Part shown: positions 17,825-27,400 of the stretch, piece by piece
How positions within the stretch are numbered: the first letter of the stretch is position 1
Layout: each line of letters begins with the position of its first letter
Origin: an uncultured Verrucomicrobiota bacterium
GTDB lineage: Bacteria; Verrucomicrobiota; Verrucomicrobiia; Limisphaerales; UBA9464
DNA length: 64,000 nucleotides
Assembly: GCA_903907995.1 (NCBI GenBank)
Contig: CAIVQH010000024.1
Coordinates: forward strand, 62,001-126,000
Direction of reading: 5' to 3'
Notes under the pieces: generated by a model
What the model saw: only the letters and a program-made list of their open reading frames with translations
Databases searched by the model: none
What the model was told of the DNA's origin: nothing
Position numbers and translations under genes: made by a program

Positions 17825-18877
17825 ATGAGAACGACCTCTGCCCGCGCTTACGCCACGCCAAGCGCCACTTCCCCGCTTGCCGCCACCACCATCCAGCGTC
17901 GCGAGCCGACCGAGAACGACGTGCAGATCGAGATCCTCTTCTGCGGGGTCTGCCACTCCGACCTCCATTTCGCCCGCAACGAATGGGGCTTCACCCAATA
18001 TCCGGCCGTGCCCGGCCATGAGATCGTCGGGCGCGTGACGGCGGTGGGTGCCGGCGTGAAGAAGTTCAAGGTGGGCGACACCGTCGGCGTGGGCTGCCTC
18101 GTCGATTCGTGCCGCACGTGTCCCGATTGCCTCTCTGGCCTCGAACAGTTCTGCGCCGAGACGACGATGACTTACGGCAGCACGGACAAGCACCTCAGTG
18201 GACCGACGCTCGGCGGCTACTCCCAGAGCATTGTCGTCACCGAGGAATTCGTGCTGCGCCTGCCGGCCAATCTGGACCCCGCCGCCGCGGCACCGTTGCT
18301 GTGCGCGGGCATCACCACGTATTCCCCGCTGCGCCACTGGAAGGTGGGTCCCGGCCAGAAGGTCGGCATTGTCGGCCTCGGCGGTCTGGGCCACATGGGC
18401 GTGAAGTTTGCCCGGGCCTTCGGGGCTCACGTCGTGCTCTTCACCACCTCGCCCAGCAAGATTGCCGATGGCAAACGCCTGGGCGCGCATGAGGTCGTCA
18501 TCTCCACCGATCCCGCCCAGATGGCGGCCCAGACCGCCAGCTTCGACTTCATCCTTGATGCCGTTGCCGCCACCCACGACATCAACGCCTACCTCAACCT
18601 GCTGAAACGGGACGGCAACCTGACCCTGGTCGGCGCGCCGGAAAAGCCGCTCCCGGTGGCGGCCTTCCCGCTGATCATGCGCCGCCGCTCGTTCTCCGGC
18701 TCACTGATCGGCGGCCTGCCAGAGACGCAGGAGATGCTCGATTTCTGCGGCCAGCACAACATCACCTGCGACATCGAGATGATCCGCATGGACGAGATCA
18801 ACGGCGCCTACGAGCGCATGCTTACGAGCGACGTGAAGTACCGCTTCGTGATCGACATGGCCTCGCTCAGAGACTGA
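17825..18877 (+). CDS. Zinc-dependent NAD(P) alcohol/aldehyde dehydrogenase (cinnamyl-alcohol dehydrogenase-like)
   Basis: A 350-residue medium-chain dehydrogenase close to the YahK/cinnamyl-alcohol dehydrogenase branch. Catalytic zinc ligands are visible in GVCHSD (Cys43) and GHE (His65); the structural zinc site is Cys96, Cys99, Cys102 and Cys110. The cofactor-binding Rossmann motif is VGIVGLGGLGHMGVKFA. Such enzymes reduce aldehydes with NADPH in the cytoplasm; substrate is not predictable. Sixteen bases separate it from the cupin gene on the same strand, so the two are probably an operon. Confidence 0.93.
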   Translation: MRTTSARAYATPSATSPLAATTIQRREPTENDVQIEILFCGVCHSDLHFARNEWGFTQYPAVPGHEIVGRVTAVGAGVKKFKVGDTVGVGCLVDSCRTCPDCLSGLEQFCAETTMTYGSTDKHLSGPTLGGYSQSIVVTEEFVLRLPANLDPAAAAPLLCAGITTYSPLRHWKVGPGQKVGIVGLGGLGHMGVKFARAFGAHVVLFTTSPSKIADGKRLGAHEVVISTDPAQMAAQTASFDFILDAVAATHDINAYLNLLKRDGNLTLVGAPEKPLPVAAFPLIMRRRSFSGSLIGGLPETQEMLDFCGQHNITCDIEMIRMDEINGAYERMLTSDVKYRFVIDMASLRD

Positions 18878-18892
18878 ACCGCAGCAAGCCCC

Positions 18893-19288
18893 ATGAACAT
18901 CACCCGAAACGGTTCCCAGCCTTCCGCCAAAGGACCGGCCGACTGGTTTACCGGCACCGTGCGCATCGACGCGCCCTTCAAGGGAACCGCACCCGCCCGG
19001 GTCAGCGGTGCCGTCGTCACCTTCGAACCCGGTGCCCGCACCGCGTGGCATACGCATCCGCTGGGACAGACGCTGATCGTGACCGCCGGCAGCGGACGCG
19101 CACAGCGAGAGGGTGGTCCGGTGGAGGCGATTCATCCCGGCGATGTGGTGTGGTTTCCGCCGGGCGAAAAGCACTGGCATGGTGCCGCCACCACCACGGC
19201 CATGACGCACATCGCCATGGCCGAGGCGCTCGATGGCAAGGTCGTCGAGTGGCTGGAAAAGGTGACGGACGAACAGTACGGCGCCTGA
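18893..19288 (+). CDS. Single-domain cupin protein
   Basis: A 131-residue one-domain cupin. Motif 1 is visible as [20 protein letters not shown] with metal ligands His53, His55 and Gln59, and motif 2 as [17 protein letters not shown] with His94. The sequence resembles proteins annotated as cupin hydroxynitrile lyases or carboxymuconolactone-pathway cupins, but activity cannot be assigned. It follows the alcohol dehydrogenase by 15 bases, hinting at a shared role in aldehyde or ketone metabolism. Confidence 0.9.
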   Translation: MNITRNGSQPSAKGPADWFTGTVRIDAPFKGTAPARVSGAVVTFEPGARTAWHTHPLGQTLIVTAGSGRAQREGGPVEAIHPGDVVWFPPGEKHWHGAATTTAMTHIAMAEALDGKVVEWLEKVTDEQYGA

Positions 19289-19330
19289 GCGTCGGCAGGT
19301 TCAAGGCATGCCCAGCACGACGAAGAATTC

Positions 19331-19385
19331 AGGGGTGCAGGGGCGAAGAGGAACGGCACAAAGCCATGCGTGGCCCTGCACCCCT
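19331..19385. repeat. Long inverted repeat plus short tandem repeat between convergent genes
   Basis: Perfect 12-base inverted repeat AGGGGTGCAGGG (19331-19342) / CCCTGCACCCCT (19374-19385) with a 31-base loop, followed to about 19446 by near-tandem CGCTCCGCGCTCCGCGTTCC units. It lies between the convergent cupin and DUF1501 genes. No T-run follows, so it is not a standard terminator. Confidence 0.45.
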
Positions 19386-19448
19386 GCTCCCTTTCCCCTC
19401 TGCACGCCGTTTCGCTCCGCGCTCCGCGTTCCCCGCTCCGCGCTCAGA

Positions 19449-20807
19449 TCAGCCCATGAAACCCAGGTCGGTCTTACCGAACAGGGCCTGGTTGGCGTAG
19501 AGGTTCGAGAAGATGGTCGGCAGGTCGGTGTCGGTGACGCCCAACCATTTCGCCAGGGTCGCGGCGAACTGTTCCGTCGAGCTAGAGGGAATAAACGCGC
19601 CGCGGGAGCCGGAGTCATCCGGCCCGCCCAGCGCCATCGTCGGGAAGGTGCCGTGCATCTGGCCGCCCTGCACCGAGCCGCCCATGATGAGGTGGTGGTT
19701 ACCCCAGCCGTGGTCGCAGCCGGTGCCGCTCGGCTGCAGCGTGCGTCCAAAGTCCGACAGCGTGAAGCTAGTGACCTTGTCGGCGACGCCCAACTCCTGC
19801 TCCGTGCACTGGTAGAAGGCCGCCATCGCGTCGCCCACCTGCTTGAGCAGGTCCCATTGCTGCCAGCTCTGCGAGCCGTGCGTGTCGAAGCCGCTGAGCG
19901 AGCAGAAGAACACCTGCCGCTTCACGCCCGTGGTGGTGCGCAGCTTGATGAGCTTGGCCACCTGCTGGAGCTGGTCGCCCAGGCTGGTGGGCGGGAAGGC
20001 GGTGGTGAGGGTGGCGCTGCCGCCGCGCATCAGCGCGTTGAGGTCGAGCGCGTCCTGGCGGACCTTGTTGGCGGCCTGCACGAGCGCGAGGCCGCTGTCG
20101 AACTGCAGGACCTGCTGGAGGCCATTGACCCGGCCGGTGGTCGCCGAGGCGGGCCAGAGGCTGAAGCCGGCGGGATCCAGGTCAAAGCCGGGCAGCAGGC
20201 TCGCGGACTGCACGATGTTGCCGGTGCAGAAAAGCGCCGGGCCCGCGCAGGAGATGGCCGCCGGGAAGGCGGAACCCACGTTCAGCCCCGCCACCATGTC
20301 CGCCGCCCGCGCACCCCAGCCCGTGCCGGCGGAGGACGAGGGGATCGCGGCCTGCATCTGCTGGATCTGGTCGGCGTGCGAGAAGAGGTTCGTGGGCAGG
20401 GGCACGGCATTGGTGATGAACTGCTGCCGCGAGGTGGGCTTCACCAGCATGCCGACATTGGCCAGCACGCCGAGCCGGCCCTGCGCCCACAGCGGCTGGA
20501 TGGCCGAGAGCCCGTTGTGGAAGCCGTAGGGCGTGCCATCCGGAGTCTCGACCGGCAGCAGCGGGCCGTTGCTGTCGGGCAGCGCCAGCGTGCCGCGGGC
20601 CGCCTTGTACGCGTTGAACTGCGACTGCGTGAGCGGGACGACCGTGTTGTGACCGTCGTTGCCGCCCACCAGAAAGATGCAGACCAGGGCCTTGTAGTCG
20701 GGCGGGTTGGCCTGCGCGAACGCGTTCATCAGGCCGAAGCGGGTGAGCATCGCGGTGGCACCGATGCTCTTGAGCAGGCTGCGGCGGGAAATGTAGTGCT
20801 GGTTCAT
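19449..20807 (-). CDS. DUF1501 family exported protein
   Basis: A 452-residue protein with a twin-arginine-like export signal (SRRSLLKSIGATAMLTRFG) followed by the DUF1501 core: LVCIFLVGGNDGHNTVVPL near residue 45, the GFHNGLSAIQPLW segment, FCSLSGFDTHGSQSWQQWDLL and TLQPSGTGCDHGWGNHHLIM. The fold is related to alkaline phosphatase/sulfatase-like enzymes, though the biochemical role of DUF1501 is not established. It lies 36 bases downstream of a DUF1800 gene on the same strand. The two families are nearly always paired and are abundant in verrucomicrobia and planctomycetes, so they probably act together outside the cytoplasm. Confidence 0.92.
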   Translation of the reverse strand: MNQHYISRRSLLKSIGATAMLTRFGLMNAFAQANPPDYKALVCIFLVGGNDGHNTVVPLTQSQFNAYKAARGTLALPDSNGPLLPVETPDGTPYGFHNGLSAIQPLWAQGRLGVLANVGMLVKPTSRQQFITNAVPLPTNLFSHADQIQQMQAAIPSSSAGTGWGARAADMVAGLNVGSAFPAAISCAGPALFCTGNIVQSASLLPGFDLDPAGFSLWPASATTGRVNGLQQVLQFDSGLALVQAANKVRQDALDLNALMRGGSATLTTAFPPTSLGDQLQQVAKLIKLRTTTGVKRQVFFCSLSGFDTHGSQSWQQWDLLKQVGDAMAAFYQCTEQELGVADKVTSFTLSDFGRTLQPSGTGCDHGWGNHHLIMGGSVQGGQMHGTFPTMALGGPDDSGSRGAFIPSSSTEQFAATLAKWLGVTDTDLPTIFSNLYANQALFGKTDLGFMG

Positions 20808-20843
20808 GGCGTGGAGTCTCGTTGGAGTTGGCCTGACAAAAGT

Positions 20844-23687
20844 TCAGTGCTGGACGGCGTAGTAACCGCTGAGCGCGGTGAGGTAGATCGCGGTTTCGAT
20901 GTGGGTCTTGGCGTCGTAGCCGGGGGCCGCCGCCGTGATGAGCGCCTGCTTCATCGCGGCCGGCATCTGGCCATAGAGCAGCTTCTGGTTTACCAGCTCG
21001 ACCAGCCCCTGCATGTCGTTGCCGAAGGCCTGGTAGGGCGAGAGGTCCAGCGTGAAGTCGGTGCCAGTCTGGCTGAGGAAGAACTCGAACAGGTTGCCCC
21101 GCAGGGTCGCCTCCGTGGGCGTGTAGATCTGGAACTCGGGGCCGAACAACGGGCTCTTCGGCACGTGGTATAGCGGCGAGAACCAACTGAAGACCGAGGG
21201 CGCGTCCAGCGGTGACTGCGCCATGTAGTCAAACTCGTAGGTGAGCCCCTCCGGGTTGTTGAAGTGCCCGTTCAGCGCCCGCAGGAAGCCGCAGGTGTGC
21301 AGGATCGAGTCCTTCAGCCGGCCCGACGTGGCGGTCGGCACGTCGTTGCGCGCCTCGGAGTCGGTGAGGATGGCCGTGATGGTCGCCTTCAGGTCGCCCC
21401 CGGTGGCGCTGAACACGCCGGCCACCCGCTGGACATAGCCCGGCGTGGGGTTGCTGGTCACCAGGCTCCGGATCAGCCGCGTGGAGATGAACGGCGCCAT
21501 GTTCGGGTGGTTCATCAGGATGGTGAGCAGGCTTTCCAGATCCTGGGACGGGCTCTGGCCGGCGGGAATGATCTGGCCGAGGACGGATTTCTGCGTGAGA
21601 TCGTGGTTGCCCGGCACCTCCACCATCGGCGCGCCTTGCCACTCATAGACGTTGCCACCGGGTGGCTGCGCGTAGGTCCAGCCGGTCAAGGTCAGCGCCA
21701 CCTGGGCCACGGTGCTCTGGTCGTAGGTCGGGATCGGCAGATTGTCGGAACCGAGCTTCTGCGAGCCGTCCTGGTTGAGCTGCCAGAGGCCGATGGTGAA
21801 GAGCTGCATCAGCTCCCGGGCGTAGTTCTCATTCGCGCCACCGCCCAGGCCCGGCTTCGTCGAATTGGCGAGGTCGAGATACTTGCCCATCGCGGGGCTC
21901 TTGGAGATGTCGCGCAGCAGGTTCTTGTAGTTGCCAAAGGCGTTCTGGCTCAGCGCGTTCATCCACGGGAGCATGGCGTCGGCGTAGATGTTCTTGTTGG
22001 CCGACACGACGATGATCTGGCTGAGCGCGTAGATCACGCGCTGGCGCAGCTGGTCGGGGGCGGTACAGAAGGTGTTGAGCTGCCACTGCTGGAGCGTGCC
22101 CACGGAATTGTCGGCCGGCACCGGAATGACCGTCGCCGGCAGCGAGAACTGCTGTGCGAGATAGCTCGGAATCCCCATCTGCTGCACCTGCGCGAGGCTG
22201 GCATCGTTCGGGCCGAAGGAGGACTGCTCCAGGAACCGCGCGGCCGAAAGCAGCGCCGAATAATCCACCGGCGGCGTCAGCGTCACGATGGCGTTCGCAC
22301 TCACCGTCGGATCCGCGATGGAGGTGGCCGTCACCGTGACCGTCGGCGAGGCCGGCATCGTCGCGGGCGTCACGTAGGCGCCGGTCGAATCAATCGTGCC
22401 ATTGGCCGAACCGCCCGCCACCGACCACGTCACGGCCTTGTTCGCCGAACCCAGGACGGTGGCGGTGAAAGTCTTCGCATTGCCGATCTGCACCGTCGCC
22501 GTGGCGGGAGCCACCGTCACGGTGACCGGCACCGGCGTCAGGGTCACCGTGGCATCGGCGTGAGAAAGCGCGTTGGCCACCGAGGTCGCGCGGACGATCA
22601 CGGTCGTCGGCGAAGGCATCACTGCCGGCGCGGTAAAGACGCCGGCGGAAGTGACCGCACCATTGGCCGCCCCGCCCACCACCGACCAGGTCACCGACGT
22701 GTTGGGGCTGCCCACGACCGAGGCGGTGAACGATTTGGTGGCGCCGAGCTGCACCGAGGCACTCGTCGGCAGGACCGCGACCGTCACCACCGGTGGCGTG
22801 GTGAGCGTCACGGTGGCATTGGCGAACACCGAGGAATTGGCCACCGAAGTGGCGCGAACTGTCACGGTCGGCGAGGCGGGCATGGCCGCCGGACCGGTAT
22901 AGACGCCGCCGGCGGTGATGGTGCCGTTGGACGCGCCACCGACCACCGACCAGGTGACCGCCTTGTTGGCATTGCCCGCAACGGTGGCGGTGAAGGTCTG
23001 GGAGTTACCCAACTGGACCGACGCCGAGGTCGGAGCAACCGTCACCGTGATTGTCACGGCGGTCACGGTCGCGGAGATGGTGTTGCCGGTGACCGCGCCC
23101 AGCCCAGGCTGGCGCACGGCGAAGTTGATCGCGCCCGGGGCGGCGGCCACGCCCGTGGCGGTCACCTTCGTCTTCGAGAAATAGGTCGTCGGCAGGTCCA
23201 CACCGTTGGCCTGCACCACCGAATCGGGCGCATAACCGCTGCCATTGAAACTCACCGAGTAGTTGCCCACCTGCAGGCTCGCCGGCGCAACGCTCCAGGT
23301 CCACGGATAGGGCCGCGTGACCGTCAGCGTGGTGGTCTTGAAGGAGGTCGGGAACGCCGTGCTCTGGGCCTTGATGGTCAGCACGTTGTTTGTCGGGGCG
23401 ACGGCGGGGGCCTGATAGAGGCCGGCGGGCGTGATCGTGCCCGTCGTGGAGTCGCCACCGATCTTGCCGTTCACCGACCAGGTGATCGTGTTGGGGCTGA
23501 TCGGCACGTAGGCCCCGAACTGCGTCGTGGCGCTGAGTTCGACCGAACTGTTCGCCGGCCAGACGTCAATCGCGCCGGCCACCTGGGCCTGGGTCAGGCC
23601 CAGGGTCAGCACGGAGAGCAGCGCGGCGAGCCACGTCGCCGCAGTCAGCACCATTTTGGAAATCGGGCGCGATGGATATGTCGTCAT
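20844..23687 (-). CDS. DUF1800 family secreted protein with tandem Ig-like domains
   Basis: About 947 residues. The start at 23687 gives a good signal peptide (VLTAATWLAALLSVLTLGLT); an upstream ATG at 23726 would add 13 residues. The N-terminal half holds Ig-like (Big-type) beta domains, three of them near-identical tandem units of about 86 residues (SASVQLG..TFTATV..VTWSVVGG.. pattern). From about residue 475 on comes the DUF1800 domain: RFLEQSSFGPNDASLAQVQ, ANENYARELMQLFTIGLWQL, LTGWTYA and KDSILHTCGFLRAL. The following DUF1501 gene is 36 bases downstream. Function is unknown; an extracellular role on polymers is inferred from the Ig domains. Confidence 0.9.
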   Translation of the reverse strand: MTTYPSRPISKMVLTAATWLAALLSVLTLGLTQAQVAGAIDVWPANSSVELSATTQFGAYVPISPNTITWSVNGKIGGDSTTGTITPAGLYQAPAVAPTNNVLTIKAQSTAFPTSFKTTTLTVTRPYPWTWSVAPASLQVGNYSVSFNGSGYAPDSVVQANGVDLPTTYFSKTKVTATGVAAAPGAINFAVRQPGLGAVTGNTISATVTAVTITVTVAPTSASVQLGNSQTFTATVAGNANKAVTWSVVGGASNGTITAGGVYTGPAAMPASPTVTVRATSVANSSVFANATVTLTTPPVVTVAVLPTSASVQLGATKSFTASVVGSPNTSVTWSVVGGAANGAVTSAGVFTAPAVMPSPTTVIVRATSVANALSHADATVTLTPVPVTVTVAPATATVQIGNAKTFTATVLGSANKAVTWSVAGGSANGTIDSTGAYVTPATMPASPTVTVTATSIADPTVSANAIVTLTPPVDYSALLSAARFLEQSSFGPNDASLAQVQQMGIPSYLAQQFSLPATVIPVPADNSVGTLQQWQLNTFCTAPDQLRQRVIYALSQIIVVSANKNIYADAMLPWMNALSQNAFGNYKNLLRDISKSPAMGKYLDLANSTKPGLGGGANENYARELMQLFTIGLWQLNQDGSQKLGSDNLPIPTYDQSTVAQVALTLTGWTYAQPPGGNVYEWQGAPMVEVPGNHDLTQKSVLGQIIPAGQSPSQDLESLLTILMNHPNMAPFISTRLIRSLVTSNPTPGYVQRVAGVFSATGGDLKATITAILTDSEARNDVPTATSGRLKDSILHTCGFLRALNGHFNNPEGLTYEFDYMAQSPLDAPSVFSWFSPLYHVPKSPLFGPEFQIYTPTEATLRGNLFEFFLSQTGTDFTLDLSPYQAFGNDMQGLVELVNQKLLYGQMPAAMKQALITAAAPGYDAKTHIETAIYLTALSGYYAVQH
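22272..23051. repeat. Three tandem Ig-domain repeats within the DUF1800 gene
   Basis: Three consecutive units of about 255-260 bases, each encoding the pattern (S/T)A(S/T)VQ-G...FTA(T/S)V.G..N..VTWSV.GG..NG. followed by a P.MP.SP(T)V.V.ATS. segment. The close similarity could allow recombination-driven copy number change. Confidence 0.65.
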
Positions 23688-24414
23688 AGGTCTGGAATGC
23701 TGCCGGCACCTTGGGGCCAGCGACACCTCGCCCTGGGGCGGAGTCGCTCGATGGCCATTTGACCGGCATTATTATTGTTCTTAACCCCCTATTGCCGGAA
23801 ATGGGGCGGCGAAATTACACGCAACTTTTGGCCCATTTACGGCTCGGGATTTTTCCGCTCACGGACTGCGGATTGATGGGTGTGATCCTTCCACCCGGCG
23901 GCGTTTTCTGGCAATTCGCCGAAGGGCGTAAGGAGCGCCCAGCCATCCCTACGCCGGCACCACTGGGCGGAAAGACTCAAGAGATCCGACGGCCGATGAG
24001 GCAGACCCAAAGTGAGCTTACCCCTCATCCCACACCTATCCATGAACCTCACCTCATCTACCGAGCCGCAGCGCTGAAAGCGCGGTCAAGGAATGGCTGG
24101 GGTGGAGCGAACACCGCGAGCGAAGCCCCAGGGACAGTCTCTTCAGAGGAGCCTGAGGGCTGAAGGCCCGACTCCATGGCTCCGCGGCTCTGGGACGCGC
24201 TTACAGCGCTCGATTGCTTTAGCTCAGCGGACCTGGGGCTGGGCTCGCACGGCTCGCTTCGCCCCAGGCATTCCTCGGACGGGCTTTCAGCCCTGCCAAT
24301 CAGGGCCTGCCATTATCTCTGAATTGCCCCCAGCGATCGCAAAATCTCACCACGCAACGCGCTTCGGCCTTCCGTCGGTCGAATTCGTCGCTAGGCTCTG
24401 CGTCCATCAGCCCC
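23688..24414. other. Gene-free, palindrome-rich intergenic region
   Basis: 727 bases between the divergent DUF1800 and PVC-type cytochrome genes. Open frames here lack coding character. The stretch from about 24060 to 24300 has inverted pieces such as CCTGGGGC / GCCCCAGG and several CTGAAAGC/CTGAAGGC-like short palindromes, in the style of the other dispersed repeats. Promoters for both flanking genes must lie here, but no convincing consensus element was found. Confidence 0.45.
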
Positions 24415-27400
24415 ATGCAAGTCCGTCACCATCTCACGCTCGCGCTCATTGCGCCGTTCGCCCTCGGCCTTTCCCTGCTGGCGGAGGACGAGTTCGACCT
24501 CAACATCCGCACCACGCCGCCACTCTCCACGGCGGAGCAGCGGGCCAAGTTCACGCTGCCGCCCGGCTTCGAGATCCAGCTCGTCGGCTCGGAGCCGGAC
24601 ATCAACAAGCCGATGAACCTGCAGTTCGACGCGACGGGCCGGCTCTGGGTCACCACGAGCGTGGAGTATCCCTTCCCCGCGAAGGACCGGCCCGGCCGTG
24701 ACCGGCTGATGATTTTCGAGGATTTCGGCCCGGATGGACACGCCCGCAAGGTCACCCAGTTTGCGGACGGCCTGAACGTTCCCATCGGCGTGTATCCCTT
24801 CCGGACCGATGACCGCCACTGGAAGGCCATCGTCTGGAGCATTCCCTACATCTGGCTGCTGGAGGACACCGACGGCGACGGCAAGGCGGACAAGCGCACG
24901 CAGCTTTTCGGCCCGTTTGACGTGAGCCGCGACACGCACGGGATGCAGGCGAGCTTCCGGCGCGGCTTCGACGGCTGGCTGTACGCGACGCACGGCTTCA
25001 ACAACGACTCGCACGTCACCGCGCCCGACGGCAGCCATGTGGATCTCAACTCCGGCAACACCTACCGGATGCGGATGGACGGCTCGCATATCGAGCAGCA
25101 CACGCACGGGCAGGTGAACCCCTTCGGCCTTGCGTGGGACGCGCGCGGCAACCTCTATTCCAGCGACTGCCACAGCGGGCCGATCTACCAGCTCATCGAC
25201 GGCGGCTACTATCCGAGCTTCGGCAAGCCGCACGACGGCCTCGGCTACGCGCCGACCCTGATGGAGCACCTGCACGGCAGCACCGCGATCGACGGCGCGG
25301 TCTATTACAGCGACAACCTCTGGCCGGCGGAATATCAGGACAATTTCTTCCTCGGCAACGTGATGACGAGCCGCATCAACCGCGACCGTTTTGTCTTCCA
25401 AGGCTCCACCCCGAAGGCCATCGAGCAGCCTGACTTCATGTCCACCACGGACCCGTGGTTCCGTCCGGTCGACAACCAGCTCGGGCCCGACGGCGCGTTT
25501 TACATCGCCGACTTCTACAACCGCATCATCGGCCACTACGAGGTGCCGCTGACGCATCCCGGCCGCGACCACGATCACGGCCGCATCTGGCGCGTCGTGT
25601 ACAAGGGCACGGACGGCCAGGCGAAGCTGCATCCGGTCGCGCTTCAGCAGGGTCTCGACGGACTGATTGCCGAGCTCGGCTCGCCGAACCTCACGCGCCG
25701 GATCCTGGCGATGAACGAGATTCACGACCGGTTTGGCAAACCGGCGCTGGGCAGAATTGAAAGCCTGCTGGGAACGACCAAGAATCCGTTCCAGACGGTT
25801 CACGCCCTTTGGCTGGTGCACCGGCTGGGCGGCGACGAACGGAAGATCAGCGCGGCCCTCGGCCATCCGGATGCACTCGTGCGAACCCACGCGCTCCGCA
25901 TCTTTCGGGAGCGGACGGCTTGGGATGACCGTGTTGCCGGAACGACCAGGAAGCTGCTGCTCACTGATCCGGACGCCCTCGTCCGGCGCTGCGCCGCCGA
26001 AGCGCTCGGCGCACACGCCGTATTTGGCAATTTGCGCCCGCTGCTGGATCTCCGCGCCAAGGTTTCCACCGACGACACCCACCTGCTCTACGTCGTGCGC
26101 AAGGTCATCCGCGACCACCTCAACCACGCCGACATCTTCCAGCAGGTCGTGGCGAAAAACGACTGGTCCGACACGGATCGCGCCGCGCTGTCCGATGTGG
26201 CCGCCGCCGTGGATTCGGCCCCGGCCGCCACGTTTTTGCTGGGCGAAATCGAGCGCGCGAAATCCGGCGACGCGAACGCCGACATGCTGAAGCACATCGC
26301 CCGCTATGCGCCCGAGACCGAGCTGCCGCGCCTCGCGGCCTTGGTGCGGGCGCGGTTTGCCACGCAGCCCGACTTCCAGCTCGTGCTCTTCAAGTCGGTG
26401 GATCAGGGGTTGAGCCAGCGGGGCATCGCCCTGCCCGCCGCCCTCCGGGAATGGGGCGCGGAACTTGCCGGCAAACTCCTGAGCACCGACGCCACGGCCG
26501 CCGGCGGCTGGGCCAACACGCCGCTCGAAGGCGCACCGACCGAAAATCCGTGGAATTTCCAAGAACGCAGCCGTTCTGACGGCCAGAAGTTCCAGGTGCT
26601 CTCCAGCATCGTCCGCGGCGAGCCTCTCACCGGCACGCTGCGGTCGCCGGAGTTCACGGCGGGCGGTTCGTTCAGCTTCTGGTTCTGCGGTCACGACGGA
26701 CCTCCCGATAAGCCGGTGCAGAAGAAAAACGTCGTTCGCCTCCGCGATGCGCAGACCGACGCCGTGCTCTTCGAGGCCTGGCCGCCGCGCAATGACGTCG
26801 CCCAGAAGGTCATCTGGGACACCAGCGGCTCCGCCGGCAAACGCGTTTATCTCGAAGCCACCGATGCCGACACCGGCGCGGCCTACGCCTGGATCGCTCT
26901 CGGGGCTTTTGAAGGCGGCCTGACCATGCCCACCGTCTCGCCGCGCGGCCTGGCGGAACGCGCCGCCGGAGCGGCCGATCTCGCGGGCCGACTGGGCCTC
27001 AAGGACGTGGCCCCGCGCCTGCGGGACGTCGCGCTGCATCGCGGTGATCCCGAGGTGCGCGCCGCGGCTGCGAAGTCGTTCGCCACGCTCGCTCCGGACC
27101 AGGCCACCGCCGCCTTCGCGCCCGTGCTGGCCGATGGCAGCCAGCCCATCGTCGTGCGCGAACGGATTGGTACGACCTTGGCGGAGCTGAATTCCGAACC
27201 GGCCCGCGCCGCCGTCATCACGGCGATGAAGGCCGCGCCGAACCGTTTGCAGGCGCGCTGGGCCACCGCGCTCACCGGCAGCAAGGAAGGCGCAGAGGCC
27301 TTGCTGGTGTCAGTCGAACAGGGCGCGGTGTCACCGCGGTTGCTCCAGTCCGTGGGCATGAAGAACCGGTTGCAGGCGGTGAAGCCGAACGACTGGGAAG

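Noticed and set aside
23711-24163. 150-residue open frame in the intergenic region
   Set aside because: Composition is that of repeat-rich DNA; no signal peptide, motif or ribosome-binding context.
24391-27039. Long minus-strand open frame opposite the second PVC-type gene
   Set aside because: Shadow of the plus-strand gene that has signal peptide, propeller and CxxCH motif.
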